Positions 1-7,953 of a DNA stretch of 64,000 nt are shown here, piece after piece (position 1 is the first letter of the stretch; each line of letters starts with the position of its first letter). The position numbers and the translations under genes are program-made. The notes beneath the pieces were generated by a model, which searched no databases, had not been told where the DNA came from, and was given only the letters and a program-made list of their open reading frames with translations. This DNA comes from Streptomyces sp. NRRL B-1140 (GTDB taxonomy: Bacteria > Actinomycetota > Actinomycetes > Streptomycetales > Streptomycetaceae): NCBI RefSeq assembly GCF_001280065.1, contig NZ_LGEA01000080.1:1-64000 (forward strand), read 5' to 3'.

Positions 1-50
1 CGATGGTACTGCAGGGGGGACCCTGTGGGAGAGTAGGACGCCGCCGAACA
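1..50 (+). rRNA. rrf: 5S ribosomal RNA, 3' end only
   Basis: The first ~50 bases match the 3' third of actinobacterial 5S rRNA as I know it: the GATGGTACTGCAGGGGGGAC helix region, then the GTGGGAGAGTAGGACGCCGC segment. A strong terminator follows about 10 bases later. The 5' part lies outside the window, so an rRNA operon ends here. The exact 3' end is uncertain by a few bases. Confidence 0.9.
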
Positions 51-60
51 ATTTTTGGGA

Positions 61-91
61 AAACCCCCGCATCTTCGGATGCGGGGGTTTT
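61..91 (+). terminator. Rho-independent terminator of the rRNA operon
   Basis: A 13-bp perfect stem (61-73 with 78-90) closes on a TTCG-type loop (74-77) and ends in a T run. It sits 10 bases after the 5S end and 20 bases before the next start codon. Confidence 0.9.
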
Positions 92-110
92 CTGCGTTTA
101 GGCTCGGGTT

Positions 111-755
111 ATGCGCCATGACCTCGTGATCTTCGATAACGACGGTGTCCTCGTCGACAGTGAGCCGATCTCCAACCGGCTCCTGGCCGCCTATCTGACC
201 GAGCTCGGACACCCCACGTCCTACGAGGACTCCCTGCGTGACTACATGGGCGCTGCCATGCACCGCGTACACGATCTGATCCAAGAACGTACCGGGCAGC
301 TGTTGCCGGAGAACTTCGACGACGTGTTCCACGAGCGGGTCTTCGCGGCCTTCGAGGAGGAGTTGAAGCCCGTGGCCGGCGCCGAACAGGTGCTGCAGAG
401 GCTCACCGCGGACGCTGTGCCGTACTGCGTGGCATCCTCCGGGAGCCATGAGCGGATCCGAGTGGGGCACCGGACGACCGGGCTCGACCGGTGGTTCGAC
501 GAGGAGCGCATCTTCAGCTCGCAGGACGTCGGGCGCGGCAAGCCGGCTCCCGACCTGTTTCTGTACGCGGCCGAGCGGATGGGGGCCGCGCCCGAGCGGT
601 GCGTCGTCGTCGAGGACAGTCCGCTGGGAGTACGGGCGGCCGTCGCTGCCGGGATGGACGTGTACGGGTTCACCGCGATGACGCCGGCCGACCGGCTCGC
701 GGGTGCCACTCAACTCTTCTCCGACATGGCGGAGTTGGCCGACCTGCTGCTCTGA
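111..755 (+). CDS. HAD-superfamily hydrolase, subfamily IA (phosphoglycolate phosphatase / beta-phosphoglucomutase-like)
   Basis: This 214-residue cytosolic protein has the full HAD set: motif I FDNDGVLVDSE (nucleophile and acid/base Asp near residues 9 and 11), motif II serine in CVASSGS, motif III lysine in RGKPAPDLF and motif IV VVVEDSPLG. The residues between motifs I and II fit a C1 helical cap, as in the phosphoglycolate phosphatase / phosphoglucomutase-like branch. The substrate cannot be told from sequence. The ATG lies only 20 bases after the rRNA terminator and no Shine-Dalgarno is visible. It may therefore be translated from a very short leader, or start at another codon. Confidence 0.85.
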   Translation: MRHDLVIFDNDGVLVDSEPISNRLLAAYLTELGHPTSYEDSLRDYMGAAMHRVHDLIQERTGQLLPENFDDVFHERVFAAFEEELKPVAGAEQVLQRLTADAVPYCVASSGSHERIRVGHRTTGLDRWFDEERIFSSQDVGRGKPAPDLFLYAAERMGAAPERCVVVEDSPLGVRAAVAAGMDVYGFTAMTPADRLAGATQLFSDMAELADLLL

Positions 756-764
756 CATTTGTCA
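753..764. promoter_or_regulatory. Palindrome TGACATTTGTCA, candidate operator
   Basis: Perfect arms TGACA/TGTCA around TT overlap the stop codon of the HAD gene and lie about 60 bases before the next ATG at 825. Symmetry and position suit a dimeric regulator of the downstream membrane-protein gene. The cognate regulator is not identifiable here. Confidence 0.35.
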
Positions 765-824
765 TGCCGGGGACCGGATGATCGTTTCTACCGGCGATCC
801 CGTGCCGGCCGCGAAGCTGGGTGC

Positions 825-1610
825 ATGACGACGAACACGGGGAACGCCAAGGGAAGCGACACCAACAGCCGGAGTGTGCTGCGGAACTTCGCGCCGTTGC
901 TCCTCGACGTGGCGGTGCCCCTCGGGGCGTACTACCTCCTGAAGAACGGCCTCGGGATGAGCACCCTCGTGGCGCTCGGCCTGAGCAGCGTCGTGCCCGC
1001 CGTGCGGACCGGGTGGGGTGTGGTGAGGTCCCGTGAGGTCAACGGGCTGGCCGCGCTCATCCTCCTCGTGAACGTCGTCTCCCTGCTGCTCGGTTTCGTG
1101 GCCGGTGACCCACGGCTGATGATCGTCAAGGACAGCGCGGTCAGCAGCACGATCGGGATCGGCGTCATTGTCTCCGTGGCGCTCGGCAAGCCCTTGATGA
1201 CCGCAGGGATGAAGCCCTGGGTGGTGAAGGGGGACGCGGGCCGGGAGACCGCCTGGGCGCGGCTGCATGCCGGGTCGGCGCGGTTTCGGCGGGCCGAGCG
1301 GACGTTCTCGCTGGTGTGGGGGGTCGTACTGCTCGCCGAGTGTGTGGTGCGCGTGGTGGCGGCGTACACCCTGCCGGTGGACACCATGGTGTGGTTCGGG
1401 AATGTGATCATGGTCGTCGCCATGGGACTGGGCTTCGTGGTCGGCGGGGCGCTGGGCGTCGGTCCGATGGCCGCGATGGTCGTCGCGGAGGCCAAGGCGG
1501 GGACGGACAACGACAAGCACGCCGAGGCGCGGACGGGCGCCGGCCGCTCGGATGCCTCTCTCGAGAGCGGTCTCGCCACCGCGGATCTGGTGACCGCCAA
1601 GCAGAGCTGA
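825..1610 (+). CDS. VC0807-family multi-pass membrane protein
   Basis: A 261-residue integral membrane protein. The N-terminus is polar and Asn/Ser-rich (~22 residues). About six hydrophobic segments follow, including LLLDVAVPLGAYYLL, LAALILLVNVVSLLLGF and NVIMVVAMGLGFVVGGALG. The C-terminal ~35 residues are polar. The arrangement resembles the VC0807 family, which I recall as distantly like intracellular septation protein A. ATG 825 was chosen over upstream in-frame codons because the hydrophobic core begins right after it and the upstream residues look non-coding. Function is unknown. Confidence 0.7.
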   Translation: MTTNTGNAKGSDTNSRSVLRNFAPLLLDVAVPLGAYYLLKNGLGMSTLVALGLSSVVPAVRTGWGVVRSREVNGLAALILLVNVVSLLLGFVAGDPRLMIVKDSAVSSTIGIGVIVSVALGKPLMTAGMKPWVVKGDAGRETAWARLHAGSARFRRAERTFSLVWGVVLLAECVVRVVAAYTLPVDTMVWFGNVIMVVAMGLGFVVGGALGVGPMAAMVVAEAKAGTDNDKHAEARTGAGRSDASLESGLATADLVTAKQS

Positions 1611-1634
1611 GGGAAATTCACCTTTGGCTGGATC

Positions 1635-1646
1635 TACCCACGGGTA
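1635..1646. promoter_or_regulatory. Palindrome TACCCACGGGTA upstream of the MFS gene
   Basis: A 12-bp element with arms TACCC/GGGTA and a 2-base centre sits 25 bases before the permease ATG. This is where a repressor operator or a -10 overlapping site would be expected. Only the symmetry is seen; the regulator is unknown. Confidence 0.3.
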
Positions 1647-1670
1647 AGCCAGGGCCCTACGCTCGCCGCC

Positions 1671-2888
1671 ATGACAGATGTGCTGCGGCGCGGCAGGGCC
1701 TCGCTGGCGTTCGGCTTCCTGGTGCAGGGTGTCGCCTTCGCTCTGCTCGTGACGAGGATCCCGGCCATCCAGAACCGCTACGGGGTCTCCGACGCGCTGC
1801 TGCCCGCGTTTCTGGCCGCCGTTCCGGTCCTCGCCGGGGTCGGGAGCGTGACCACGGAGCGGCTGGTGAAGCGGATGCCGCCGAGCCGGCTGCTGCGGTG
1901 GTCCCAGCCCGTGGTGCTGCTGGCGCTGCTCGGCGTCGGGGCCGGGGAGCGGATGGTGGAACTCGGCGTCGCGCTCGCGGCGTTCGGGCTTGCCGTAGGG
2001 GTGCTGGACGCCTCGATGAACATGCTCGGCGTGAGTCTGCAGCGGGCGTACGGGCGCAGCATCATGCTCAGTTTCCACGCGGCCTACAGCCTGGGCGGGA
2101 TCGTCGGGGCCTCGCTGGCCTGGGCGGGAGCGCACTGGCATCTGGCGTTGTGGGTGTCGTATCTGCCGGTCGTGCTGATGCTGCTGCCGGCGGTGCTGGT
2201 GGGGAGCCGTTGGTATGTCGACGACCGGGGTGCGGCGCCCGGCGCGGAAGGGCAGACCGGGGAGGGAGGCGCGGTCGTCTTCACGTGGCTGCTGCCGCTG
2301 TGTCTGGTGATGACCGTCGCGTACATCGGGGACTCGACGGTCTCCAACTGGAGTGCCAAGTATCTGCAGGACGTGCTGGGAAGCTCGGAGCAGATGGCAA
2401 CGGTGCCGTTCAACGTGTACATGGTCACCACGCTGCTGGGGCGGACGATCGGCGACTTCGGGGTGCGGCGGTTCGGGGCGGTCGCGGTGGTGCGGGCCGG
2501 TGCGCTGGTGGCGGCGGGCGGGTTCGCCGTGGTGGCCGCCGCGCCCGGGGCGTGGGTCGGGATGCTGGGGTTCACGCTGCTGGGGCTGGGGTTGTGCGTG
2601 CTGGTGCCGCAGACGTTCGCGGCGGCCGGGAGGCTCTTCCCGGGGGCTTCGGATGCGGCCGTGGCGCGGCTGAACGTCTTCAACTACGTGGGCTTCCTGG
2701 TCGGTTCGCCGCTGGTCGGGGCGCTCGGCGATCTGTGGAGCTACCGCGGGGCCATGCTGGTGCCGATGGTGTTGGTGCTGGTGACGCTGGTGTACGCCCG
2801 GTCGTTCGGAGCTCAACCGGACCGATACGGTGGCGGGCATGAGCGGCCGCGCACAGCTGATGTGGGACGAGGCAGTAACGGGGTATGA
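1671..2888 (+). CDS. Major facilitator superfamily transporter (FucP-like sugar permease group)
   Basis: A 405-residue polytopic protein with about 12 hydrophobic segments in two halves and a hydrophilic central loop near residues 185-200 (PGAEGQTGEGGA). The first helix LAFGFLVQGVAFALLVTRIP and the run FGLAVGVLDASMNMLGV resemble FucP/YbjJ-type permeases, which carry sugars or multidrug substrates. The substrate cannot be assigned. Its 3' end overlaps the start of the downstream acuC-like gene by about 50 bases in another frame, so the two are probably co-transcribed. Confidence 0.8.
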   Translation: MTDVLRRGRASLAFGFLVQGVAFALLVTRIPAIQNRYGVSDALLPAFLAAVPVLAGVGSVTTERLVKRMPPSRLLRWSQPVVLLALLGVGAGERMVELGVALAAFGLAVGVLDASMNMLGVSLQRAYGRSIMLSFHAAYSLGGIVGASLAWAGAHWHLALWVSYLPVVLMLLPAVLVGSRWYVDDRGAAPGAEGQTGEGGAVVFTWLLPLCLVMTVAYIGDSTVSNWSAKYLQDVLGSSEQMATVPFNVYMVTTLLGRTIGDFGVRRFGAVAVVRAGALVAAGGFAVVAAAPGAWVGMLGFTLLGLGLCVLVPQTFAAAGRLFPGASDAAVARLNVFNYVGFLVGSPLVGALGDLWSYRGAMLVPMVLVLVTLVYARSFGAQPDRYGGGHERPRTADVGRGSNGV

Positions 2889-4011
2889 CTTCGGTCCGGG
2901 GCATCCGATGGACCCCGTCCGGCTCGCCCTGACCCGGAAACTGGTCGACGCCTTCGGGCTGGACCGCGAGGTGGACGTGGTCGCCGCGAGGGCGGCCGGG
3001 GAGTCGACGCTGAAGCTCGTCCACCGGCAGGACTACATCGGGGCGGTGAAGGCCGCGTCCGCGGATCCGGGGGCGGCGGACCAGTCGTACGGGCTGGGGA
3101 CGATGGACGATCCGGCGTTCGCGGGGATGCACGAGGTGTCGGCGCTGATCGCCGGGCAGTCGGTGGGGGCGGCGGAGGCGGTGTGGCGGGGTGAGGCGCT
3201 GCACGCGGTGAACTTCGCGGGCGGGCTGCACCACGCGATGCCGGGCGGTGCGTCAGGGTTCTGCATCTACAACGACGCCTCGCTGGCGATCGCGCGGCTG
3301 CTGGAGCTCGGGGCGGAACGGGTGGCGTACATCGATGTCGACGTGCATCACGGGGACGGGGTGCAGGCGGCGTTCTGGGAGGACCCGCGGGTTCTGACGA
3401 TCTCGCTGCACGAGCATCCGCGGACGCTGTTCCCGCAGACCGGGTGGCCGGAGGAGACCGGGGCGGACTCGGCGGAGGGCTCGGCGGTGAACGTGGCGCT
3501 GCCGGCCGGGACGGGGGATGCCGGGTGGCTGCGGGCGTTCCACGCGATCGTGCCGGAGCTGATCGCCGACTTCCGGCCCCAGGTGCTGGTGACGCAGCAC
3601 GGGGCGGACACGCACTTCGAGGATCCGCTGGCGCACCTGGCGGTGTCGCTGGACGCGCAGCGGGCGGTGCAGGCGGCCTGTCACGACCTGGCCCACGAGT
3701 ACGCCGACGGGCGGTGGGTGGCCCTGGGCGGAGGTGGTTACGCGGTGGTGGACGTCGTGCCGCGTTCGTGGACGCATCTGGTCGCGATCGCAGCCGGCCG
3801 GCCCGTGGAGCCCGAGGCGATGATCCCCGAGGGCTGGCGGCAGGAAGTGTTCGCGAGGACGCGGCAGTTGGCCCCGGCGCGGATGACGGACGGGCGGTGG
3901 CCGCTGTCCTGGTCCGGCTGGGAGGAGGGCTACGATCCGGCGGACCGGCTGGACCAGGCGGTGCTGGCGGCCCGGCGGGCGGTGTTCCCGCTGCGGGGGC
4001 TGCTGACGTAA
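2839..4011 (+). CDS. Acetoin utilization protein AcuC-like (class I histone deacetylase fold)
   Basis: A 390-residue zinc-dependent deacetylase homologue. The His-His pair appears in LHHAMPGGASGFCIYND, the zinc ligands in YIDVDVHHGDGVQ, and the conserved C-terminal glycine loop in VALGGGGYAVVDVVPR. AcuC proteins of Bacillus deacetylate acetyl-CoA synthetase; here the substrate is inferred only from the family. ATG 2839 gives the standard MSGRAQLMWDE N-terminus. A GTG nine bases upstream is in frame and cannot be excluded. The gene overlaps the end of the MFS gene. Confidence 0.88.
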   Translation: MSGRAQLMWDEAVTGYDFGPGHPMDPVRLALTRKLVDAFGLDREVDVVAARAAGESTLKLVHRQDYIGAVKAASADPGAADQSYGLGTMDDPAFAGMHEVSALIAGQSVGAAEAVWRGEALHAVNFAGGLHHAMPGGASGFCIYNDASLAIARLLELGAERVAYIDVDVHHGDGVQAAFWEDPRVLTISLHEHPRTLFPQTGWPEETGADSAEGSAVNVALPAGTGDAGWLRAFHAIVPELIADFRPQVLVTQHGADTHFEDPLAHLAVSLDAQRAVQAACHDLAHEYADGRWVALGGGGYAVVDVVPRSWTHLVAIAAGRPVEPEAMIPEGWRQEVFARTRQLAPARMTDGRWPLSWSGWEEGYDPADRLDQAVLAARRAVFPLRGLLT

Positions 4012-4094
4012 GGCCTGTGGCTCCTGCGACCCGGTCCGGCGGAGCCGGTCATGGGCCGACCGTGCGGTGTTCGCGTGTTCTCGGGACAGGTGGA

Positions 4095-4934
4095 GTGACG
4101 GTCACGCACGATCTTCATGTGCTGACCACCGAAGCCCTGCGTGCGCACCTGGTGGGCGCGCGGCTCGCCGGTACCGTGGCGACCTCGCGGGAGGAGAGCC
4201 TGCGCAGTTACCGGCTCTTCGCGGCCCGGGACCCGCGGGTGCTGCTCGGGATCGATCCCGAAGGGGTGTGGAGACAGCGTGAGTTGCTCGAGCTGATGGC
4301 GGACCGGTGTGGTGTTTCGGCCGATTCGCGGCAGGTTTCCGGTCAGGACGTGATCGATCCGGAGCGGACCGTGGCGGCGCTGGACGCCTTCGCGGAACGT
4401 CTCGCCGAGGCCGCCCGGCGGGGTGCCCCCGTGCTTCTCGGCACCGGGCACCCGCACCGGCTGCTCGGTTTCTACGGCGCTCTGGCAGACGCTCTGTCGG
4501 CGGCGGGATGTGCCGTCCTCACCCCTGCGCAGGGTCGCCGTGTCGACATAACGACCCGGTTCGGTCTACGTACGCACAACCTCGACTACGTACGAGGAGT
4601 CGCGCTCGTGCGGACCCCGGACCCCGAACGCCCCGGTTGTGAGCCCGGCGCACATACGCACTCACCTCTCCCGGTTCGTACCGTGCTCGCCGCTTGCGCG
4701 GAGGCCGGCGGGCCGTTGCCCGAGCTGGTGATCGGGGACCACGGGTGGGTCTGCGGGGCAGGTCAGCTGGGGTTCGAGGCCATCGGGCCGGCCGATACGG
4801 ACGACCCGGCGCTGTTCGTGGGGGAGGTCGAGGGGTCCGTGTCCGTCGTCGTTCCACTTGATGACGGCGTGCGGTCCGATTACTACCTGCCGCTTACCCG
4901 CTACGTACTCAATCGGGCGTGTCTGTCACAGTAG
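4095..4934 (+). CDS. Putative HAD-like phosphatase, Streptomyces-conserved
   Basis: A 279-residue soluble protein found next to the bdtA-type regulator in Streptomyces genomes and usually annotated there as a phosphatase. Features seen: LLGTGHPHRLLGFYGALADAL near residue 115, VDITTRFGLRTHNLDYVRGV near 160 and PELVIGDHGWVCGAGQLGFEAIGPAD near 215. The last resembles the acidic motif IV region of HAD-type enzymes (GDHGWV...AIG). Classical DxD motif I is not obvious, so the activity is uncertain. The GTG at 4095 follows AGGTGGA. Confidence 0.6.
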   Translation: MTVTHDLHVLTTEALRAHLVGARLAGTVATSREESLRSYRLFAARDPRVLLGIDPEGVWRQRELLELMADRCGVSADSRQVSGQDVIDPERTVAALDAFAERLAEAARRGAPVLLGTGHPHRLLGFYGALADALSAAGCAVLTPAQGRRVDITTRFGLRTHNLDYVRGVALVRTPDPERPGCEPGAHTHSPLPVRTVLAACAEAGGPLPELVIGDHGWVCGAGQLGFEAIGPADTDDPALFVGEVEGSVSVVVPLDDGVRSDYYLPLTRYVLNRACLSQ

Positions 4935-4988
4935 GCCGCCGATGGGTGCACCTCTTCCCCACTCGCATCACTGGCCCCTACATTGGGG

Positions 4989-5016
4989 AGTGAGCACGCA
5001 GCGACGAAGAGTCACC
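4989..5016 (+). promoter_or_regulatory. Candidate BldD operator upstream of the bdtA-like gene
   Basis: AGTGA (4989-4993) and TCACC (5012-5016) form two inverted half-sites 18 bases apart. This fits the early BldD operator description AGTgA(n)mTCACc. The downstream gene resembles S. coelicolor bdtA, recalled as a direct BldD target. Such short half-sites can occur by chance. Confidence 0.45.
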
Positions 5017-5063
5017 GGAAGGGGAAGCCGGTGGCCGTCGAGTGCGGAAGGTTCAGGTGTGTC

Positions 5064-5276
5064 ATGGCTGCAGCTGGCGAGAGGCCTCTGAACGAGGTTC
5101 AGTTCCTTACCGTGGCGGAAGTCGCCTCGGTGATGCGAGTGTCGAAGATGACCGTGTACCGCCTGGTGCACAGCGGTCATCTGCCCGCGATCCGTGTGGG
5201 GCGGTCCTTCCGCGTCCCGGAGCAAGCGGTTCACGAGTACCTCCGCGAGAGTTACGTGGGGGTGGAAACCGCCTGA
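5064..5276 (+). CDS. bdtA: Excisionase-type (MerR-like winged HTH) DNA-binding protein, BdtA-like
   Basis: A 70-residue protein that is nearly all one winged-helix DNA-binding domain of the excisionase/MerR kind: FLTVAEVASVMRVSKMTVYR then LVHSGHLPAIRVGRSFRVPE (wing). It has no other domain, so it should act as a small DNA-binding regulator. S. coelicolor has an equivalent between the phosphatase and the SDR genes, named bdtA as a BldD target; the symbol here is by context and resemblance. The ATG at 5064 directly precedes the conserved sequence. Longer in-frame extensions upstream have no domain content. Confidence 0.8.
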   Translation: MAAAGERPLNEVQFLTVAEVASVMRVSKMTVYRLVHSGHLPAIRVGRSFRVPEQAVHEYLRESYVGVETA

Positions 5277-5433
5277 CGGCAGGGCCGGGGCGATCCCCCC
5301 ACAGGGCACTCGGGGATCCCTCCGGCCTCCTCGATTACGACCTCAGCGCTCGGACGGGTAGGCTGGCCCCTCGTAGGTCGTATGGGCCCATGGCGCCCAA
5401 ACACCGAGTGATGAGAAGTGAGCGAGGGTAGTC

Positions 5434-5532
5434 GTGGGCTCTGTTATCAAGAAGCGGCGCAAGCGGATGGCTAAGAAGAAGCACCGCAAGCTGCTCAAGC
5501 GCACGCGCGTCCAGCGTCGCAACAAGAAGTAA
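5434..5532 (+). CDS. Ribosomal protein bS22 (AURKAIP1/COX24-domain), 32 residues
   Basis: A GTG-initiated ORF encodes 32 residues beginning [19 protein letters not shown] and ending RVQRRNKK. More than half are Lys or Arg. It matches the tiny actinobacterial AURKAIP1/COX24-domain protein, related to mitochondrial mS38 and now named ribosomal protein bS22, which sits on the small subunit. A GAGGG-like ribosome-binding sequence precedes the GTG by about 6 bases. It lies between the BdtA-like regulator and a perfect terminator, so it may be its own short transcript. Genes this small are commonly missed. Confidence 0.85.
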   Translation: MGSVIKKRRKRMAKKKHRKLLKRTRVQRRNKK

Positions 5533-5564
5533 GTTCGCGACGCGCACGCCGCGAGAGCGTTGCT

Positions 5565-5593
5565 GTGGCCCCCCACCACCGGTGGGGGGCCAC
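5565..5593 (+). terminator. Terminator after the bS22 gene
   Basis: A perfect 13-bp stem (5565-5577 with 5581-5593) closes on a 3-base loop. There is no T tract, as is common for functional Streptomyces terminators. It separates the bS22 gene from the SDR/acyltransferase pair. Confidence 0.8.
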
Positions 5594-5758
5594 ACGCATA
5601 TCCGCGTCCGGCCACCGGCTCCGGCCGCGGCTCCTGCGTCCGGCTGGCTTCGGTCACTTCGCGCATCGGGCGGTCATCACAGCGCAACACCAACCCGCTA
5701 AGTTGGCCCCACGGGGGAACGCGGCGGGGACGAGGAGTTCGGAAGGAAGGCGCTGATC

Positions 5759-6820
5759 TTGGGCAAGGTCGTGCTCGTGACCGGAGTGGCCCGCCAGCTG
5801 GGGGGCCGGTTCGTCCGGCGGATCCAGCGGGACCCCGACGTCGACCGGGTCGTCGCCGTGGACGCGGTGCCGCCCGAGCACCATCTGGGCGGTGCGGACT
5901 TCGTCCAGGCCGACATCCGGCAGCCCGGCATCGCGCGGGTGCTCGCCGAGACGGGCGCCGACACGATCGTCCACCTCGACGTGACCGGCACGCCGCTGGG
6001 CAGCGGCAACCGGACCTCCCTGAAGGAGACCAACGTCATCGGCACCATGCAGCTGCTCGGTGCCTGCCAGAAGTCCCCGGCCGTGCAGCGGCTGGTCGTG
6101 AAGTCCAGCACGAACGTCTACGGCTCCGCGCCCCGCGACCCGGCCGTGTTCACCGAGACGACCCCGCCCAAGTCCCTGCCCAGCGGGGGCTTCGCCAAGG
6201 ACACCGTCGAGGTCGAGGGCTACGTCCGCGGCTTCGCGCGCCGCCGGCCCGACGTGGCCGTGTGCGTGCTGCGGTTCGCCAACATCCTCGGCCCGACCGC
6301 GGACACCCCGCTCGCGTCGTACTTCGCGCTGCCGGTCCTGCCGACCGTCTTCGGCTACGACCCCAGGCTGCAGTTCGTGCACGAGGACGACGTGATCGAG
6401 GTGCTGCGGCTCGGCTCCCACGAGCCCCGGCGCGGCACGCTCAACAGCGGCACCTTCAACATCGCCGGCGACGGTGTGCTGCTGCTCTCGCAGTGCTCCC
6501 GGCGCCTGGGCCGCCCCACCGTGCCCCTGCTGCTGCCGGCCGTCACCTGGGCGGGCTCGCTGGTGCGTACGCTGGGGATGACGGATTTCTCGCCCGAGCA
6601 GATCCGGCTGCTCACGCACGGCCGGGTGGTGGCCACGGGCCAGATGCGCGAGACGCTGGGATTCCAGCCCAAGTACACGACCGCGGAGACGTTCGCGGAC
6701 TTCGCCCGCAGCCAGGGCCCCGGACTCCTTCCGCCGGAGGCCCTCGCGGGGGCCGTCGACCGGATCGCCGGCCTGCCCCTCGCGGGCGGCGGACACTCCC
6801 CGACGCAGAGCGCCAACTGA
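5759..6820 (+). CDS. NAD-dependent epimerase/dehydratase (extended SDR)
   Basis: A 353-residue extended-SDR protein. The nucleotide-binding motif is VTGVARQLGGRF at the N-terminus. A strand-4 NVIGTMQLLGAC segment, SSTNVYG (catalytic Ser region) and a downstream NILGPTADTPL follow. The usual YxxxK is not clearly present (GGFAKDTVEVEGYVRG at its place), so catalysis may differ from classical epimerases. The TTG start at 5759 follows GGAAGGAAGG with good spacing. It ends 14 bases before the acyltransferase gene; the two are conserved neighbours and probably one operon acting on membrane lipids or glycolipids (inference). Confidence 0.82.
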   Translation: MGKVVLVTGVARQLGGRFVRRIQRDPDVDRVVAVDAVPPEHHLGGADFVQADIRQPGIARVLAETGADTIVHLDVTGTPLGSGNRTSLKETNVIGTMQLLGACQKSPAVQRLVVKSSTNVYGSAPRDPAVFTETTPPKSLPSGGFAKDTVEVEGYVRGFARRRPDVAVCVLRFANILGPTADTPLASYFALPVLPTVFGYDPRLQFVHEDDVIEVLRLGSHEPRRGTLNSGTFNIAGDGVLLLSQCSRRLGRPTVPLLLPAVTWAGSLVRTLGMTDFSPEQIRLLTHGRVVATGQMRETLGFQPKYTTAETFADFARSQGPGLLPPEALAGAVDRIAGLPLAGGGHSPTQSAN

Positions 6821-6834
6821 GGAGCGCATCAACG

Positions 6835-7890
6835 ATGGCGGACGCCAAGGTCATTCCGTTCGACGACGACCGGTCCCGGGGGAGCGCCGCGCAGCGTCCC
6901 CAGCGGCGCCGGAGCGCCGGGAACCGCCGCCCGGGCGCGGAGTCCGTGCCGGTGCGTGAGGTGCGGCCCCTGCCCACCGGTGCCGTTCCGCAGGATGATG
7001 TTCCTGTGACTTCCGATGAACAGCCGCCGGAGCCCTCCCGGGACGGCGGGGGCGGGCTGGAACGGCGGATCGCGGGCGGCCTGGCGTTCCTGCGCCGCCG
7101 CCTCACCGGGGACTACGAGGTCGACGACTTCGGCTACGACGAGGAACTCACCGACCAGGTCCTGATGTCGCTGCTGCGCCCGCTGTACGACACGTACTTC
7201 CGGGTCGAGGTGAAGGGCGTCGAGAACATCCCGTCCGAGGGCGGTGCCCTGATCGTCGCCAACCACTCCGGCACCCTGCCGATGGACGGCCTGATGATGC
7301 AGGTCGCCGTGCACGACAACCACCCGGCGGGCCGGCATCTGCGACTTCTGGCCGCCGACCTGGTGTTCATGCTGCCGGTGGTCAACGAGCTGGCCCGCAA
7401 GCTGGGTCACACCCTGGCGTGCGCCGAGGACGCCTCCCGGCTGCTGGAGCAGGGCGAGCTGGTCGGGGTGATGCCGGAGGGCTTCAAGGGTCTCGGCAAG
7501 CCCTTCGCGGACCGCTACAAGCTGCAGCGCTTCGGCCGCGGCGGTTTCGTCTCGACGGCACTGCGGGCGGGGACGCCGATCGTGCCCTGCTCGATCGTCG
7601 GGGCCGAGGAGATCTACCCGATGATCGGCAACGCCAAGACGGTCGCGCGGCTGCTGGGTTTCCCGTACTTCCCGATCACGCCGACGTTCCCGTGGCTGGG
7701 TCCGCTCGGAGCGATTCCGCTGCCGACCAAGTGGACGATCCAGTTCGGCGAGCCGATCCCCACGGACGGCTATCCGCCGGAGGCGGCGGAGGACCCGATG
7801 CTGATGTTCAACCTGACCGACCAGGTCAGGGAGCAGATCCAGCACACGCTCTACAAATTGCTCGTGCAGCGGCGGTCGGTGTTCTTCTGA
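6835..7890 (+). CDS. 1-acyl-sn-glycerol-3-phosphate acyltransferase family protein
   Basis: A 351-residue lysophospholipid acyltransferase (PlsC fold). The catalytic HX4D block is in NHSGTLPMDG, and the acceptor-binding block in MPEGFKGLGKPF. The N-terminal ~90 residues are polar and low-complexity, longer than in ordinary PlsC. The family transfers acyl chains to lysophosphatidate-like acceptors at the inner membrane face. The ATG follows GAGGAG by 10 bases. Transcribed with the SDR gene upstream and closed by a shared bidirectional terminator. Confidence 0.88.
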   Translation: MADAKVIPFDDDRSRGSAAQRPQRRRSAGNRRPGAESVPVREVRPLPTGAVPQDDVPVTSDEQPPEPSRDGGGGLERRIAGGLAFLRRRLTGDYEVDDFGYDEELTDQVLMSLLRPLYDTYFRVEVKGVENIPSEGGALIVANHSGTLPMDGLMMQVAVHDNHPAGRHLRLLAADLVFMLPVVNELARKLGHTLACAEDASRLLEQGELVGVMPEGFKGLGKPFADRYKLQRFGRGGFVSTALRAGTPIVPCSIVGAEEIYPMIGNAKTVARLLGFPYFPITPTFPWLGPLGAIPLPTKWTIQFGEPIPTDGYPPEAAEDPMLMFNLTDQVREQIQHTLYKLLVQRRSVFF

Positions 7891-7907
7891 CGCTTCGCGT
7901 ACGACGA

Positions 7908-7938
7908 CGGGGGCGCCCCTGCCGAAGGGGCGCCCCCG
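7908..7938. terminator. Bidirectional terminator between the acyltransferase gene and rsbN
   Basis: A perfect 13-bp stem (7908-7920 with 7926-7938) with a 5-base loop sits in the 63-base gap between two convergent genes and can end transcripts from both sides. Confidence 0.8.
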
Positions 7939-7953
7939 CTGTCATGGCGCTGC

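Noticed and set aside
762..2840. 692-codon open frame on the minus strand
   Set aside because: It is antisense to the VC0807-like and MFS genes, is rich in His/Arg/Pro/Gln as antisense frames of high-GC genes are, and has no domain.
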